DNA of 64,000 bases from Lethocerus indicus. Its lineage: Eukaryota; Arthropoda; Insecta; Hemiptera; Belostomatidae. A program made the position numbers and the translations under genes. The stretch covers positions 9,974,034 through 10,038,033 of the forward strand of contig JACDQD010000006.1 of NCBI GenBank assembly GCA_019843655.1, written 5' to 3'. Below are positions 38,623 to 51,190 of this stretch, piece by piece. The notes below the pieces were generated by a model, which did no database searches, was not told the origin of the DNA, and saw only the letters and a program-made list of their open reading frames with translations. Numbering within the stretch: position 1 is the first letter of the stretch; each line of letters starts with the position of its first letter.

Positions 38623-39103
38623 ATAAGTAATCTCATTACAATAATTAAAAGGTTAATCTCGTCTATGTAGTGTGTATTATTTGCAATTATAGTAAACACA
38701 GCTCTCAAATTAGTATATAAGTCATATAGTATTGCTTATCATAGTTGTAATGGTACCATTCCTTGGTGTTTAATTTACGAATATGTATTAGATCAGCTTT
38801 GAATTCGGGAACCAAGACATGTGAAAGAGCACATTATTCGAAGTAGGTCTTATCGCCTTCCTTCTTTTCAACGGTTCCCTTTCATAAAATGTCTTCCGAT
38901 TGGAGACATAAAAATACGGGATAGGCAAAAACCGGCCAATAACGTTTACGAGCGGTAGGGGACCGTCTCTAGACGGGGATGTTAAAGCCGGAGGGGTGGT
39001 TAGTATCGACCGGGTGGGTGAAAGGGGTAAGGTGAAGAGGGAGGGGGGGAGGAAGATGATTTAGAGGCGGTAATGCCATGCAAGTGGTGGGGAGGAAAGA
39101 GCG

Positions 39104-39114
39104 AGGAGAGAGAG

Positions 39115-39211
<97 letters not shown>

Positions 39212-39220
39212 GAGAGAGGG
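39104..39220 (+). repeat. Longest (GA)n tract, about 120 bp
   Basis: A nearly uninterrupted GA array (pure from about 39120 to 39207) with GAGAAAGAAAGAG at its left edge and GTGAGAGAGAGGG at its right. It gives spurious serine-leucine frames on the minus strand and arginine-glutamate frames on the plus strand. In Drosophila such arrays bind GAGA factor. Confidence 0.97.
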
Positions 39221-39278
39221 AGGGCGCGAGGGAGCGATAGAGAGCGAGAGGGGAAGGAGTGAGAGGGCTGCATATCGA

Positions 39279-39292
39279 CCAGAAGGGGGCGC
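39279..39292 (+). promoter_or_regulatory. CTCF-like motif CCAGAAGGGGGCGC
   Basis: It matches every position of the consensus CCASNAGRKGGCRS. It lies about 60 bp beyond the end of the longest GA tract. In Drosophila, CTCF and GAGA-factor sites co-occur at several Hox-complex boundaries. Insulator function here is an inference. Confidence 0.4.
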
Positions 39293-40162
39293 ACAGCTCC
39301 ACACCTAGCCGCGCAAGCCCAGTACAGCAACCCCCTCCCCTTTACTCAGCTTTATATATATGTATTTGCATCCCCTAGCAACCTGTATTATGGGCGGGGG
39401 TGGAATTTAAAAAATATCCTGTGCTCCTACCCTAAGCGTCTTGAACACTCCTTGCAACACTACCAAATAAAAACCAGCCCCCTTATCAACTTAGTTACTA
39501 AAATAAAATATGCGCAATTCCTTATCTTGCCCAGAAAAACGAACATTGATCATACATACGTCCCTCAACGTTGTATTTCAGCAGTTAGATGCTGTTTTAC
39601 CTAAACCCTTCAGGTAAGATAAATAAATCAATTCGTAAAATCGACGATTGTGTACGTACTATTAGAGTAAAGCGAACTTAGTTTTCAATGCTAACGGTTC
39701 CAGAACCTCTTGGACGTACAAGCAATACGAACACAATACAATACTGTATGAAGAAAATATAAATTCATTGCACTTGCGAACTAGTTGAGTTTGTTGGAAG
39801 AATAGAAAAAAGAACTTCTTTTTGGCCATTTCTGTATCTCTCCCTTTAAGAATTCGACGACAGTTTATAGGAATTGGCGATTTGGAGTGACGTCAAACGC
39901 GTCTTCCATGAACTCTATTTATAGATGCCGAAACAGATCTTTTTTTTACAATTTTACAGTTTAAACGTGTATCACTTATTTAAACTTTTATGGAAAAAAT
40001 AATGAAATCCCTTACATTATCGCTCCAATAATTTAAAATTAGTGGAATATTGTCTCCGTTTATAATCCTTAACAGTAGCCATGTCACTTTTCGTCGTTGA
40101 TAAGAATTATTCCTACCGCGTTTCTTTTGATTTCATGTCTACGCTCGGTAGTTTGATCTTTT

Positions 40163-40195
40163 GCTAGACCGGTTTCGGTGCTCAACATCTTCAGT
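40163..40195 (-). repeat. Dispersed hammerhead-like core, copy
   Basis: On the minus strand the order is ACTGAAGATGTTGAGCA, then CCGAAACCGGTCTAGC. It has an intact CTGAAGA and an intact GAAACCGG half, and is the most complete example of the second half in the window. The stem between the halves is weak here. Confidence 0.7.
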
Positions 40196-41435
40196 AGCTT
40201 TCGGTTACTTCATTGTATTGTCTGTTCTTCGTGTTGTTATATCTGCAGTTTATTTTTCATGTCCGCAGCATGTTTACTTCAAATGATTCAAACTGTACTG
40301 TTAAATTCTATTCTGTTGACCTGGAATAGCTCTCAATTGGCCCCGGCCGGTCTAGAATTAGTTCTGCAGGTATCCCTCTCTAAGTCGGGTCCGAAATCGG
40401 GCTGTGGATTTTTTTACACTGAGCATAATTTGAACGGGCGTACATCTGTCGCGGCGACATTTCCTTCGCACGGCTTTTTGTCGTTTGTCCCTCGCCGGGA
40501 CGTCGGGTCACAATAACCGATGTTTATTCGAGGCCCCAGAAAGCATAATAAGTTTTCCCATGGACCGTCGAGTGGTCGGCCCGCCGTTCCGACCGTTCGG
40601 TCCGGACTAATTCCAATCCGGGAATTTTTTATAGCACAGACGGCCTTATACGGCCAGCCACCGTACTTTAGAGGGTCAATACATCGAGGTATTCAAACAG
40701 GTGATGAAAAAACGACACGTTATTTATGTGAACACAACTATTTGTAAGCAAAACTGTTGTGAACTTTTATTATGCAATACTGAACTTTAAATTATTATTT
40801 TATTGTATATTTTAAATGCGCTTTTTATTATAGTTCCCTGGTTACAATACCACCTCATATTAAATGCTCCCTACTTGCAGAAAAAATTACACACATTGAT
40901 CGTAAATACTAAGACGTTAAGTATATACCTCATGGTTACTGTACCTAGAGACACCTGGAGAAGGTCCTAGCCCAGAAAGGCTCTGAGTTGATTTCTTCTA
41001 TTATCTTTAGATACATAGAAAGCACTAAGTTGGTAACACAGTGAGGTAAACATAAATTAATATAACGCTAGATTGTGTGTATTTATTCCTGTGCTTTTTT
41101 TCATGGGAATAAAGCATTTCCAAATATCCCGTGGAATGAATTCAACTCCTATTTTTGTCAGGTTAAATTCTCGGATCGTATACTGCTGAAAGCCGCTCCA
41201 GTTGAGCGGTCACGGTAAATACGGGACAGGTAACAATATTTACTAAAGCCAGCATTTTCCCATGGGGGGGCGGGATTTTGGGACTGTTTTTCGAGTGTCG
41301 CGCCCCAACAAGGTGAATTCAAACGCCCAATGTCAGGTAGGCGGCCGACACGCTCCAGAGGGCCGCGATCTGCGTTTCCGGGTCGTCGGGAAGCAGGGGC
41401 GACGAATCCTACCGGACGACGGCGAAGAATGGGCA

Positions 41436-41498
41436 GAAGGAGCGGGAGAAGGAGGTGGTGGAGGATGAGGATGAGGAGGAGGAGGAGAAGGAGAAGAA
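41436..41498 (+). repeat. GGA/GGAGAA triplet-rich purine tract
   Basis: Repeated GGA and GAT units form a purine tract. It reads as glycine, arginine or glutamate repeats in different frames; none is taken as coding. Confidence 0.85.
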
Positions 41499-42060
41499 TT
41501 GTAAGAAAAAACGGGGCCGGGAGAAGCCCTCTGTCTGTTCCTAACCTGTTACGCGTCAATGACTGGTCAGGGCCGCGTCACCTCCCTCTGACCCCGCGTC
41601 ATTGTCTACTCTCACAGCAGCCCACCTTCCCATTTAATACACAGTAAATATCATGTGTACAATATATAAATAACTAATTCGAAGTTGTGTGTTATATATC
41701 ATGAATGTGTTGAGAAAGTATGGCCCTTATGGTCGTAGATAAAACCTTTTCTATTTACTGATAACAAGCCGCTAATCTTTACACTTCTATTATCAGAATA
41801 ATAAACTAAAACCCGTGTAAAATACAATGTTCCAAAATTCCGTAAGGTGTAATTAACAGAAAGGAATATATAAAAGATGTCCTGCTCAAGCATGAGCGTA
41901 AAAATGATTTATTTTGTCGTCGATTAATCGGTAATAACTAAACTTAAGAGACAACGATAGTATTTTTCTATTTTTAAACTCGTATTCCACAAAAATTTAT
42001 TTAATATTTAAATGTAAAAAATTCCAAGAGCTGTTCTATTACTTGTAAGCTTGTTGCGGT

Positions 42061-42079
42061 TAACCAATAACATTGGTTA
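42061..42079. repeat. 8-bp inverted repeat TAACCAAT
   Basis: TAACCAAT and ATTGGTTA flank AAC. Each arm holds a CCAAT/ATTGG word, so a pair of CCAAT boxes in opposite orientation is one reading. Confidence 0.9.
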
Positions 42080-43403
42080 TTCGAAGTTAGTTACAATATA
42101 CGAAATGCAGTTGTTTTTAATGCTTGAATATAGTAAAGATGCTTAATCATGCCAATATTAAATATAGTACTATTGTAATTTAAATTCCGACTCATTAAGA
42201 ATAATACCCCAAGGTTCCGGCCCCCTCCACCCCCCTCAAGCTCCGAGATACTCGGTTTGGTCCGCCGTTCCACAAACTGGAACGGTGGCAATAAATTGAG
42301 AAATTCAATAAGTGGGAGACTCCCCGCGGCACTGCCAAAACCATTACTCTCTGGCCGAGGGGTCCCCCTATCTACGACGGGGACCTTTATCTGGACATTA
42401 GTTACCGCTTAAAACCTCATAAAACCAGGGCAATTATTGAGTTTCCTCTGCCAAATCATAGTTTTCTCCGGGCCGGTAGGCGACGGGGCTCAGTTTATTG
42501 AAAAGGGTTCTCGAATTTTTATCTGTATCGATTTTACTCATCCAGAGTCATATTTATTTCATTCATAGGAAATACATTACTTTCTTATTTAAACATTAAC
42601 ATAATTAAATAATAACAATAATGTTTTATATTGCATACAGTTTATTTTGTAAGCAATACAGAGCTTCTTTGCCTGTGTTAGGACTGTATAAGTTTTGTTG
42701 AACGTCATAACTCCTACCTGGTTACTTTATGCAGTTTAGAATTTTTTCTTAAACATTTATTTATTTAGGGTACTGCCCGGGTAAAATTCACAGCTGTCCA
42801 GTGAACGAAACTGCGTCCAGGTAACTTTAGTGCTCGCTTTATTGGGAGGTTGAGCCAGAGTTTCGAACATCATCATTATAAAAATATTAAATAGCTGGCC
42901 GGAGAGGGGCCAGCCACATGCGGGTTTAAGTGTCGGCCCCCGCCCGGTTCAGCCGGAATTCACCCGCCTTATAATTGCAACGTCTGCCCTGCTTTAGTCC
43001 CTCAGTTATGTTCCTTAGCTCAGTCCCCCCAAAGTGATGTTCCTGGAACACCGAGGAGTACGAGAAAAAATGCTTTCGTCACTTTGCTTTGCCTCCACCG
43101 GCGGGTTACAACAGAGGCAGTTTTTTTTAAATTTAGTTCATTCTCTCTTCTGGTTGGCTTGTGTGAATGTTTTGCTCTCAATACTGCCTCTGACCCTACT
43201 CTGGTTCTTTGACCTTCTCAACCAATTGATATTTTCTTCGTAGTGGGCTCATTCTTGCCGTTGGTTTCTCCCCCCGAATCTTCGTCAAGGATACTTTTCC
43301 TCGTTTTCAAACAAATTAAAGCGATTTAGCGTATACCTTTTAGGGCCAAATATGTTCTACTGCGTTGCCGATTCTGCACTATTGCTAGAAAATAACGCCG
43401 GTG

Positions 43404-43406
<3 letters not shown>

Positions 43407-43440
<34 letters not shown>
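43407..43440 (+). repeat. (GA)n microsatellite
   Basis: About 14 GA units ending in TAGAGGAAGGGAGG. Confidence 0.95.
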
Positions 43441-44249
43441 GAAGGGAGGCGGCAATAAAAGATATTTCGTTGGGACTGACGTAAGCCAACCCTGTCGCCC
43501 TAATAACTGTCACTCTCCGATGCTACGCCTGACATTTCCGTTTGTTAGACTGGGAATATTGTCAGCGAAAATCGTAAACAATTCAAGACTTTCTCCTTTC
43601 CCATTAGTCGCCCTTCATATCCACAGATTTCTTACAATTAAAATTAAAGGTCACTTCAACTTTCCTCCATAAACAGTACAAGATATATTTTCAGAGTTAT
43701 ACTTTTTTCTAAGGAATTAACGCGGCCTAATCTGTTTTCTAAATTCCTTCTCTGTTGGTTTCATTCCAGCTGTATTACTGCCTTTGAGCATAATCATCGA
43801 TAGTGTCGATGGTTCTATCGGGTTAGAGCACACAGCGCGGTGTTTTCGACTATTTCGGGTTTGCGGCTCGATTCGTGAATGATGCGTGTCCGAAACCGAC
43901 CGTGTGCTTCTGCGCGGACGTGATTTCCGCGACACCAACGAAGTTATGCTCGAATTAAGTGAACGGACAGACGGGGAGAGTCTCGCGTGCATTGTTAGCG
44001 TGACGATGGGGGGGTGGGGGGTTGGGAGTTGGACGTTCGGAGTAATAAAACTGGGGCGTATCGCCGAACGCGCCACCGGCGTGACATTCTGTTCCCGAAA
44101 CGGAGGTATCTGACCCGATTTTCGATTCAAGGCCCCCGAGGGACAAATATTTGTCTCTTTCTGTGGCGCGGGGCCGCGATGGGACCGGATTGTACCGGGC
44201 GAATAGCTTAGCGTCACCGAGGTGACGGCCCTGTTCATGCCTCAGACCC

Positions 44250-47000
44250 GAGACGTGTCAAAATGTTGACTTCGTGAAACACAATCAGAAGAAAGGTACC
44301 TGTAACGTAGCCCACATAGCACTCAAAATACTTTTTGATATTATTTCAAGTAACGCAGTATTGAAAATGTTTAAACGAATGTTTGGGATATATATGCACA
44401 AATGATGAACCACCAGGAAATAAATTTGAACTGTATGCATTCTTTGTGAAATGAGAACTTGGAGTAGGTGGAGGATCGCCAAAGCCCCAAACACACATGT
44501 GGCGATAATACCGAAAAATCATTTTATTTGATATGTACCAAAAATACTCTTCAATTTACTAACTGAATTGTACTGCGGGAAGTGCGGAGTATTCCGTGTA
44601 AAAGTGATTTGCAATATAATGCGACGTGTACGTCCGATTAAGGTACCGTGATATTTTATGTGGGTCGTCTACGATATGTGGTCAAGGTAAGATTGATTTC
44701 CTGAGGATCCGGAGAATTGGCTTCCCGCCTGTTGTTGTACGCGACGCTTTGTGCTTTTCATTGGGCGGTGGGGGAAATCGTGCCAGTTGGAAATAGTACA
44801 AATATCGGCCTCTGGGCTAACTGTCATTGGGGGAAGAGCAGGAGGACGTGATGCCCGGGATAACTGTCACACCGAGAAATCGAGGACCCCCTCCCTCCCC
44901 ACCGGGGGTGACACCTGTTCATTCTGCCCAGTCATTCCTCCTCATCCCCAAGTCCCGTTTTACGGCATTAATACATATTGGCTTTATAACCCTTTCTTCG
45001 AACTGTCCAACTGATGTCTACGCCATGGTCAGATGTATTCTATATTTTTGTGCTCTGTACTGATAGAAGATCGCAGAAGTGATATTCACAAACCGTAGGG
45101 ATGTCTGAAAACGCCAACTATATTGCTGCACATTATTTGACCGTGACGTGTTAATGCCATTAATGAAAATAATAATTCAATAATTTCTTATTTTTAGGTT
45201 TCTGATCACACCATCAAGTACCGCCTACGTTCTATGAGGACAGACGACTTATTTCTATGGTGTAACGCGACTTAAATGATGTCATCTTTCTTAATTAATT
45301 CGATGTAATAAATATTTTATGACCCTATTCGAAGCGCAATTCGTTAGATCTCTTACTCGTTAATTTACTAGACCAAAATAAATTACACTGTAATAGGTAA
45401 TCAATGTAATAGTAAAAACGCTACTTAAACTAATTGGCTAGAATGGGCGAGGAAATGATACATCACATCCGAAGGCCATTATCTCGGCAATTAGATAGTG
45501 GGACGTCCCTAAATAGTCTCCGACAGTCCTTTGACCTAAAAAGAGGATATATGCTATTTTATTACCGATATTATTTAAGTGGCAATTTTTCCTTTTCAAT
45601 TTACCTTACCGAATTTTTTGGTCTTCTGCGGCCTCTTGTTAAAATTAATTACCCATTAAATTTTAAAATTACGAGTCCGTCCGTACGAAAGTGATTTTAA
45701 AACGTGATATTTCTCAGGCATTAATAAGCCGCGGTTTGCGACACGGTCTATTGCCCAATATTAATACCCGGTTTGCAGAAAATTCCTGACATTTTCCCCC
45801 TACTTAAAATTCCGCGCCGTCCAGAGTAGGCAATTTTTAATGAACGTCGCTCAACTATTTGATATTTATCTTACCTTAAACCACCTCTTAGAGAGATTAA
45901 TTAGCGGCAATTAAACTTTTGGACCACAAATTGGACAAGTGACGCGATAAATCCGTTGACGGTTTTTTTTCTTGTTTCGCTAATTCTTTCTTGACTCCAT
46001 TCTGACATATGGTCGTACAGTGGCAGTCCCATGTGGATATTCATCAGAAGGACTTTCTAAAGGATACGTCCGGTTAGAATTAAGAAATATTTAACATCTG
46101 ACCACCAAGGATTGTGGAGTAATTCTTTTATGGCCATACGAAGGGAAGCCGAAGTTGAGTAAGTCTCGGAACACATTGTATTTCAGCGCTGATAATAAAA
46201 TATTATATATTAATAATATTAGTAATATATATTACATCCAGTGTAATTTTTTTTGATCCCTCGATTTACTAAAATTTACATCTAACTTTTACATCCAGTA
46301 GTAGACCACTGACTAATAGCAATCAATGTACATAATGTCACACTAAGTTGACTGGCAGTGAACTTCACTTTTCTCTTTGTTACATTCAAGTTTAATGCAC
46401 CTATCAACAGCTCGTTAAACCATAGAAAAAAAAATGCAAATTGCTAACTCCGATGCCAGTAATTGGCAATTTTCTTGTCATTATATGAGTGATAATAACT
46501 GGAAAGGCCTGCTAATATCCATGGAGGTTTGGTCGAATCCTGGCATTTAGGAAATGACCTAAATGACAGAGGTGAAGGGGGCTTAACGGTTCAAGGTCAG
46601 CCAGTCCTCTCCTCTCGCTTTAGCGTAGGTTAGTGAGAATTATAAAGTTCAAAGAAAGGATCTTCGAGATCAAACTTTCCACTTAATCTAATTACTCGGT
46701 CATCTTTCAGATAAATTTCCCCTTATTCTTTCTCTTCGAACTTCAGCTACAATCTTTAAACTTTTTTTTCGAAACTTGCGAATTGTTTGTCTGGTTGTGG
46801 TTGATACAATGTACAATAAAATACAAATCGTTGTTGTAATTATTACCAGAATTATTTTGATGGTTGTAATTGTTGACTCTCCGCTATTGTAGTTGTTTAT
46901 GTCTCCTAGCTTCTGCAATCTCAATGTTGCGGTATACAGCTCAAGCGGTCTTTGTGCAAGTCGAGAGTATTTTATTTATTTATTTTTGAACGCTGTTTTA
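44250..47000. other. Mostly AT-rich stretch, no gene seen
   Basis: A GC-richer patch is at 44650-44960. An AT-palindromic patch is near 46200-46235 (ATATTAATAATATT words). Frames are short and unrecognised. Confidence 0.55.
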
Positions 47001-50000
47001 TATCGAATTCTTGTATCGATTGTAGGATGAGGCGGTAGGAAGGTGCGACAGGTGCCTCATGAAGCGGGCTCCGGGGGCAGTTACCCGCTCTTCGGTCGGG
47101 CTCCAACGACCCCCTTAAACGAGCACTTGGCCGTGCTGGCGACGGGAGTTTTTCACAGCACAGCCGAGACCAGTTGAGCGCTCGCCCAGTTCAACTTGAA
47201 CTGACCCACCCATCATCCATATCGCCTACTCCCCCTCCCCCCTTATCAATCCCTTCGACCGTCTTAAATGCCCTGACGTTTCAACGCTAAAACAAACTCT
47301 TCTGACTTCGAGGTATCAAAATGATTCCTTTTTTTATACTTCTTTTCGTATAATTTAATTGAGATATGCCCAAAAATTTAATCAATCTCATTTCGGAGTG
47401 ATAATTCCTTGATTTTTAGCGCAGCTTTTTTTCCCGAACAAACCGAATATAAAAAGCGAGCAATTTATAGAATTAGATCTTTCTTCCCGTTTGTCCTCGG
47501 CCAAACCGTATCCGTGGCCCTTACAAAAGATTCACGTCAGACAAGTAGAAGCAATAAGAACGATTTAAAACGTGGAGAACCCGGGACATAAATTGTAATG
47601 GAAATGATTGATCGCGGCCCAATATGAGATTAAAGGGAGGAGTTGGCCATGGCGGACTATGTGAATTTGGTTCATTACTATAATTTAACGGGCCATTAGG
47701 AGATACGGAGGACGTGACCGCTGGGGCCGACGGGGCTGGACCCGGTTGCCGAATGAAGCCGTTGCCCACCGGGCCCTTGGGCCGCCACACAAACCCAAAT
47801 ACCGTCTAATATGTGCGATATATGTCAACTGCGTATATCAGGCCAAATTTTCGCAATAGGTGGCTGACTATAAATGTCTCATCATAGTTAATCCTGATTG
47901 AGATTAAGCGTTAATTGAAATGATATCTGAGAATATTTACGTAACAATCGTCAAATTATTATTATCAAGTTTCATAACAATTATATACAAACATTCTGGT
48001 TTGACAAGGATTGATTACATCGAAGGCTACCCAACCATTTCATACAGTTTACACTGGAGGAACAGTCAAATTATTTTGTTTTTTGTAATTATTTTGTACT
48101 GATATTTACAACTTGAACAGTCTCAGGACAAAAAATCCAGCTCGTAAACGGAAACAGGACATGCGATAGGTGACATGTTATGAACACTTCTCTACTTCTG
48201 AATATTGAACAGATCGGATTGAGATAAATTTGCTGTTTGACCGTTCGCTGGCCGTGTTGGTACCGTTTAATGAAAACGTCGTCTGGGGGCGGGGTCGAAA
48301 GAAACAAACGTGATTAGGTTAACATGATTTGCCTTTGGCTAATGAGTGGTTTGCTAGCTGTGTATCGGCTCGCTCTCTTAGGCCGGGACCCGAAATTTTA
48401 ATTGCCTATTTGATTTAGAGCCGGCCCGATTGAAGGCCATTAATCTCTCCCCGAGCTCGCCTCGACTAAGCGCCGCGTATTCTGGCTCCGACCGACCGAT
48501 TAAACTTTTAAGTTTAGCAAAACCATTATATAATTGCTCTCGGCAAGGGGTATATATACAGGGCCTTACAGCATTTATATCTTCTTTAGGCGGGCAAAGA
48601 TCTAGTATATTTTAAATCGGATTTTTGGAATTACTTTCAGACTTGCGACGATATATTAAACTTAAAACTTTACATCGTACATCGTTATTTATAAAGCATT
48701 CAGCTCAGCGGCCACTTTTCAATGTAATCATTTTTGGCAAAGAATAAATGTGATATTCGCCCTCTTCTGGCTGAAACAGACTCGGGCTTTACCCTTTCAT
48801 TCGTATTAAGTTAGTTAAACATATAACAACACGCGTTCCTGTCTCCTCTCGCTTAATCAATCTTAATCTATAAGTATTTCTTTCATAAATGTAAGTGTCA
48901 CAGTAGCGAGCAGTCTTCAACGAAGCACGAAACCAACAGTTACATGATAATAGATCCATCGGGACGGGCAATGAACCTAGTTGTGGATTTGGTACCGTTT
49001 TGTGGCTGAGCCTGTGACTGTGACTGGATTGAGGTCCGGGCAAGTTGGATGGGGCGTATAATATAGAGAGTCGGCAAATCTAAGGGGGACGGGTTTTGAG
49101 AGATTCCCTCTGGAGGGGCATTCGCCAGCCGGAGAATGAGAATGAAGAGCGAGCGTGAGTGAGGAGGAGTGAGTGATGTCGGGCCGCGAGGGGCCACTGT
49201 CGGCTACCGTCAAAGGCTTCAACGGCGGAGCCGGCATTCCGCTGACTTAAAGAGAGAAGGAGAGACCCGCCCGGAGAGAGTGGGAAAGAGAGGACTGCTC
49301 GCTGTGTGCCGCATAATTAGGGATGGTTAAGGGGCCGATTGATGGGCTTCGGGCACCGTCAAAGCCCCACCGGAAACCCCCGTGTGACTATGCTAATGCC
49401 GGAACTCCGTCATCGCTTCCCTCACCCTTTCTACTCCAGACGCGTTTTGAATTTTACCGATTGTAATAATATTTTTTCTACCGAAACATTCTCCTGTACG
49501 TAATTTTTATTGCTTAATAGGTTTCGCCGGTACCATACATTAACCGGCACTAATTCTAATTTAAAGTATTTCTGCGATTTGAAGTTGAATTTATGCAGTT
49601 TCATATTTGGTGCTCAATTCAATGTATAGAGACAGGGCGACGTAATATCTGGCCTACATCTGACCAGGCGAGTATAAATCATATCGTGTCAAATGAATTT
49701 CGTTCAACACCAAACTTTGACAAATAGCTGAATTTTGAAATACGAAGCGGGATTTGTAGCCGGGTCGTGATTAATTCCCGGGCCGAACCTCGTACCGAGA
49801 TTTGTTTTAGCGTCTGGGTCCCCGAAGTAAAATTTATGACCCGGTTGAAGTAAAAAATAAATAGCGTTATATTCAATTAAAATAAATTCTCTTAAAAAGT
49901 TAATTTTAATCTTAATTAACTCTTTACGTTAAGTCGAGCCGGGGGCTATAAATTTGGCAAATTACTGGAGAGGCCTGGAGGATGGAGGGAGGTCGGGTAG

Positions 50001-51190
50001 ATCCGTGATGGGGGCCAGTGAACTCTCGGCTCCAGTCAACAGTGCAGCCGTAATTTGTGGACCCTTGAAACCTTGAACCGCAATAATATTTAACAAACAT
50101 CGCTACCCCCTATCCTATAAATATCGTATAATTAACGACGCGGCTAGTTATCATAATCCTTACGATCGCCGTGTAAATTGCCGCTGGGTACTTGTAAAGT
50201 TCTAATGCATGTAAATTATTCCGAATGATAATAATTGGCCGGCCGGAAGGTGTTGGAAATTATTGCGTTGGAATCTCGATTAGGAAGAAAGGTCTATTAA
50301 CCGGCATTTATACGATACACCGAGCTCTGACGGCTCTCCGCTATTCTACTGACAACTGTGTCTGGAGCAGACCTCGCATCAGTCCAGTCATAAAAGTAGA
50401 AAGGGTGACCGTAGTTCACCAGAGTTACAGTAGTAACCTCTAACATTATCTTTCAATGCAACAAACACAAGAGGTTCGAAGAATTTTCGAAGATTGTAAC
50501 AAATTTAAAATCTCGGACAGGTCACGTTGGCCCAAGGACTTCTGATAGTTCTTTTTTATACCCGCTTCTTACAGTAGCAGTAAGAGCGCAGTGACAGTGG
50601 CAACTTGATTTTTTCAACGGCAGCCGATATGCTACGGACTATGAAGAGTCTAAAACATAAGACGGGTAAACTTATGTTTGCCTACTTAGCAATTTGTTTA
50701 TATGTATCCATCCTCAATTCAGTTTTCTGACAACCCTTTATAACCGCTGGAAAATGATTGAGGGAAACAGTTATGGACACTCGGAGAGTGTCGATTAGGG
50801 AAGAAGGAAATGATGAGGGGTGGTTCATAAGGGTGTGCGAGTTTAAAAAGCGGAGGTTGAAAAGATTAAAAAGCGGGTAGTTTTAGGGGAGACGTGCGGG
50901 AGCCGGTTGGCGGGCAGCGAGGTGGCCGTCGGCCGTCACTCGGGCCCCTCCGGCCTCCCTGCTCCGTCCCTGACAGATATTGCTTCTCCGGCTCCTCTGA
51001 TTGTAATTAATTTCCAACGGACTTGAGACATTCTGAGCGCGTCCCTCACTTCGACCCCTCCTCTCACCACTGGTCTTCCCTGTCCCGCCCCCGCCCCTCG
51101 CTGTCACCAAATGCTGACTTATCCGGGAACGCATTCTGGGGCTAAATGCGGACTAGGTGGGATTGGTCGGACCGTCCCCACCGCTCCAGG
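47000..51190. other. Series of CpG-rich islands, no gene confirmed
   Basis: Islands at about 47030-47270, 47490-47800, 48250-48500, 48990-49440, 49740-50060 and 50860-51190 alternate with AT-rich sequence. Several have frames of 70-90 codons on the minus strand with proline/serine-rich translations; none is recognisable. A CTCF-like motif is at 48757. Confidence 0.45.
48757..48770 (-). promoter_or_regulatory. CTCF-like motif CCAGAAGAGGGCGA
   Basis: On the minus strand it matches CCASNAGRKGGCRS at all but the last position and shares CCAGAAG with the motif at 39279. Its orientation is convergent with that site, about 9.5 kb away. Confidence 0.35.

Larger units (their letters stand above)
35500..38900. 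other. Mixed stretch, no gene seen
   Basis: A CpG-rich island at about 35550-35730 precedes a GA tract. Two members of the dispersed family lie at 35995 and 37457. GC-rich patches at 36620-36790, 36950-37290 and 37690-37960 have unrecognised frames under 92 codons. AT-rich sequence follows, with a small hairpin at 38593. Confidence 0.5.
38900..41640. other. GA mega-tract, CTCF-like site and CpG-rich islands
   Basis: A purine-rich block (38940-39300) ends in the best CTCF-like motif of the window. After an AT-rich gap come a dispersed-family copy at 40163 and CpG-rich islands at 40330-40700 and 41170-41620. The second island holds a GGA-triplet tract. All long frames here are low-complexity or unrecognised. 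Confidence 0.5.
41640..44250. other. AT-rich spacer with CpG-rich islands
   Basis: Islands at about 42200-42520, 42840-43250 and 43790-44240 lie in AT-rich sequence. The last is open on the minus strand for 173 codons with a basic, serine/proline-rich translation and no recognisable domain. A dyad at 42061 and a GA tract at 43407 are present. Confidence 0.45.

Noticed and set aside
38969..39330. Serine-leucine and arginine-glutamate repeat frames of 76-111 codons
   Set aside because: They are translations of the GA microsatellite in different frames and strands, not genes.
43034..43243. 69-codon hydrophobic frame resembling a small membrane protein
   Set aside because: T-rich sequence gives Phe/Leu-rich translations by chance. 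No supporting upstream or downstream features.
43717..44238. 173-codon minus-strand frame, basic and Ser/Pro-rich
   Set aside because: It overlaps open plus-strand frames in the same CpG-rich island. Composition is typical of GC-rich non-coding DNA and no domain is visible.
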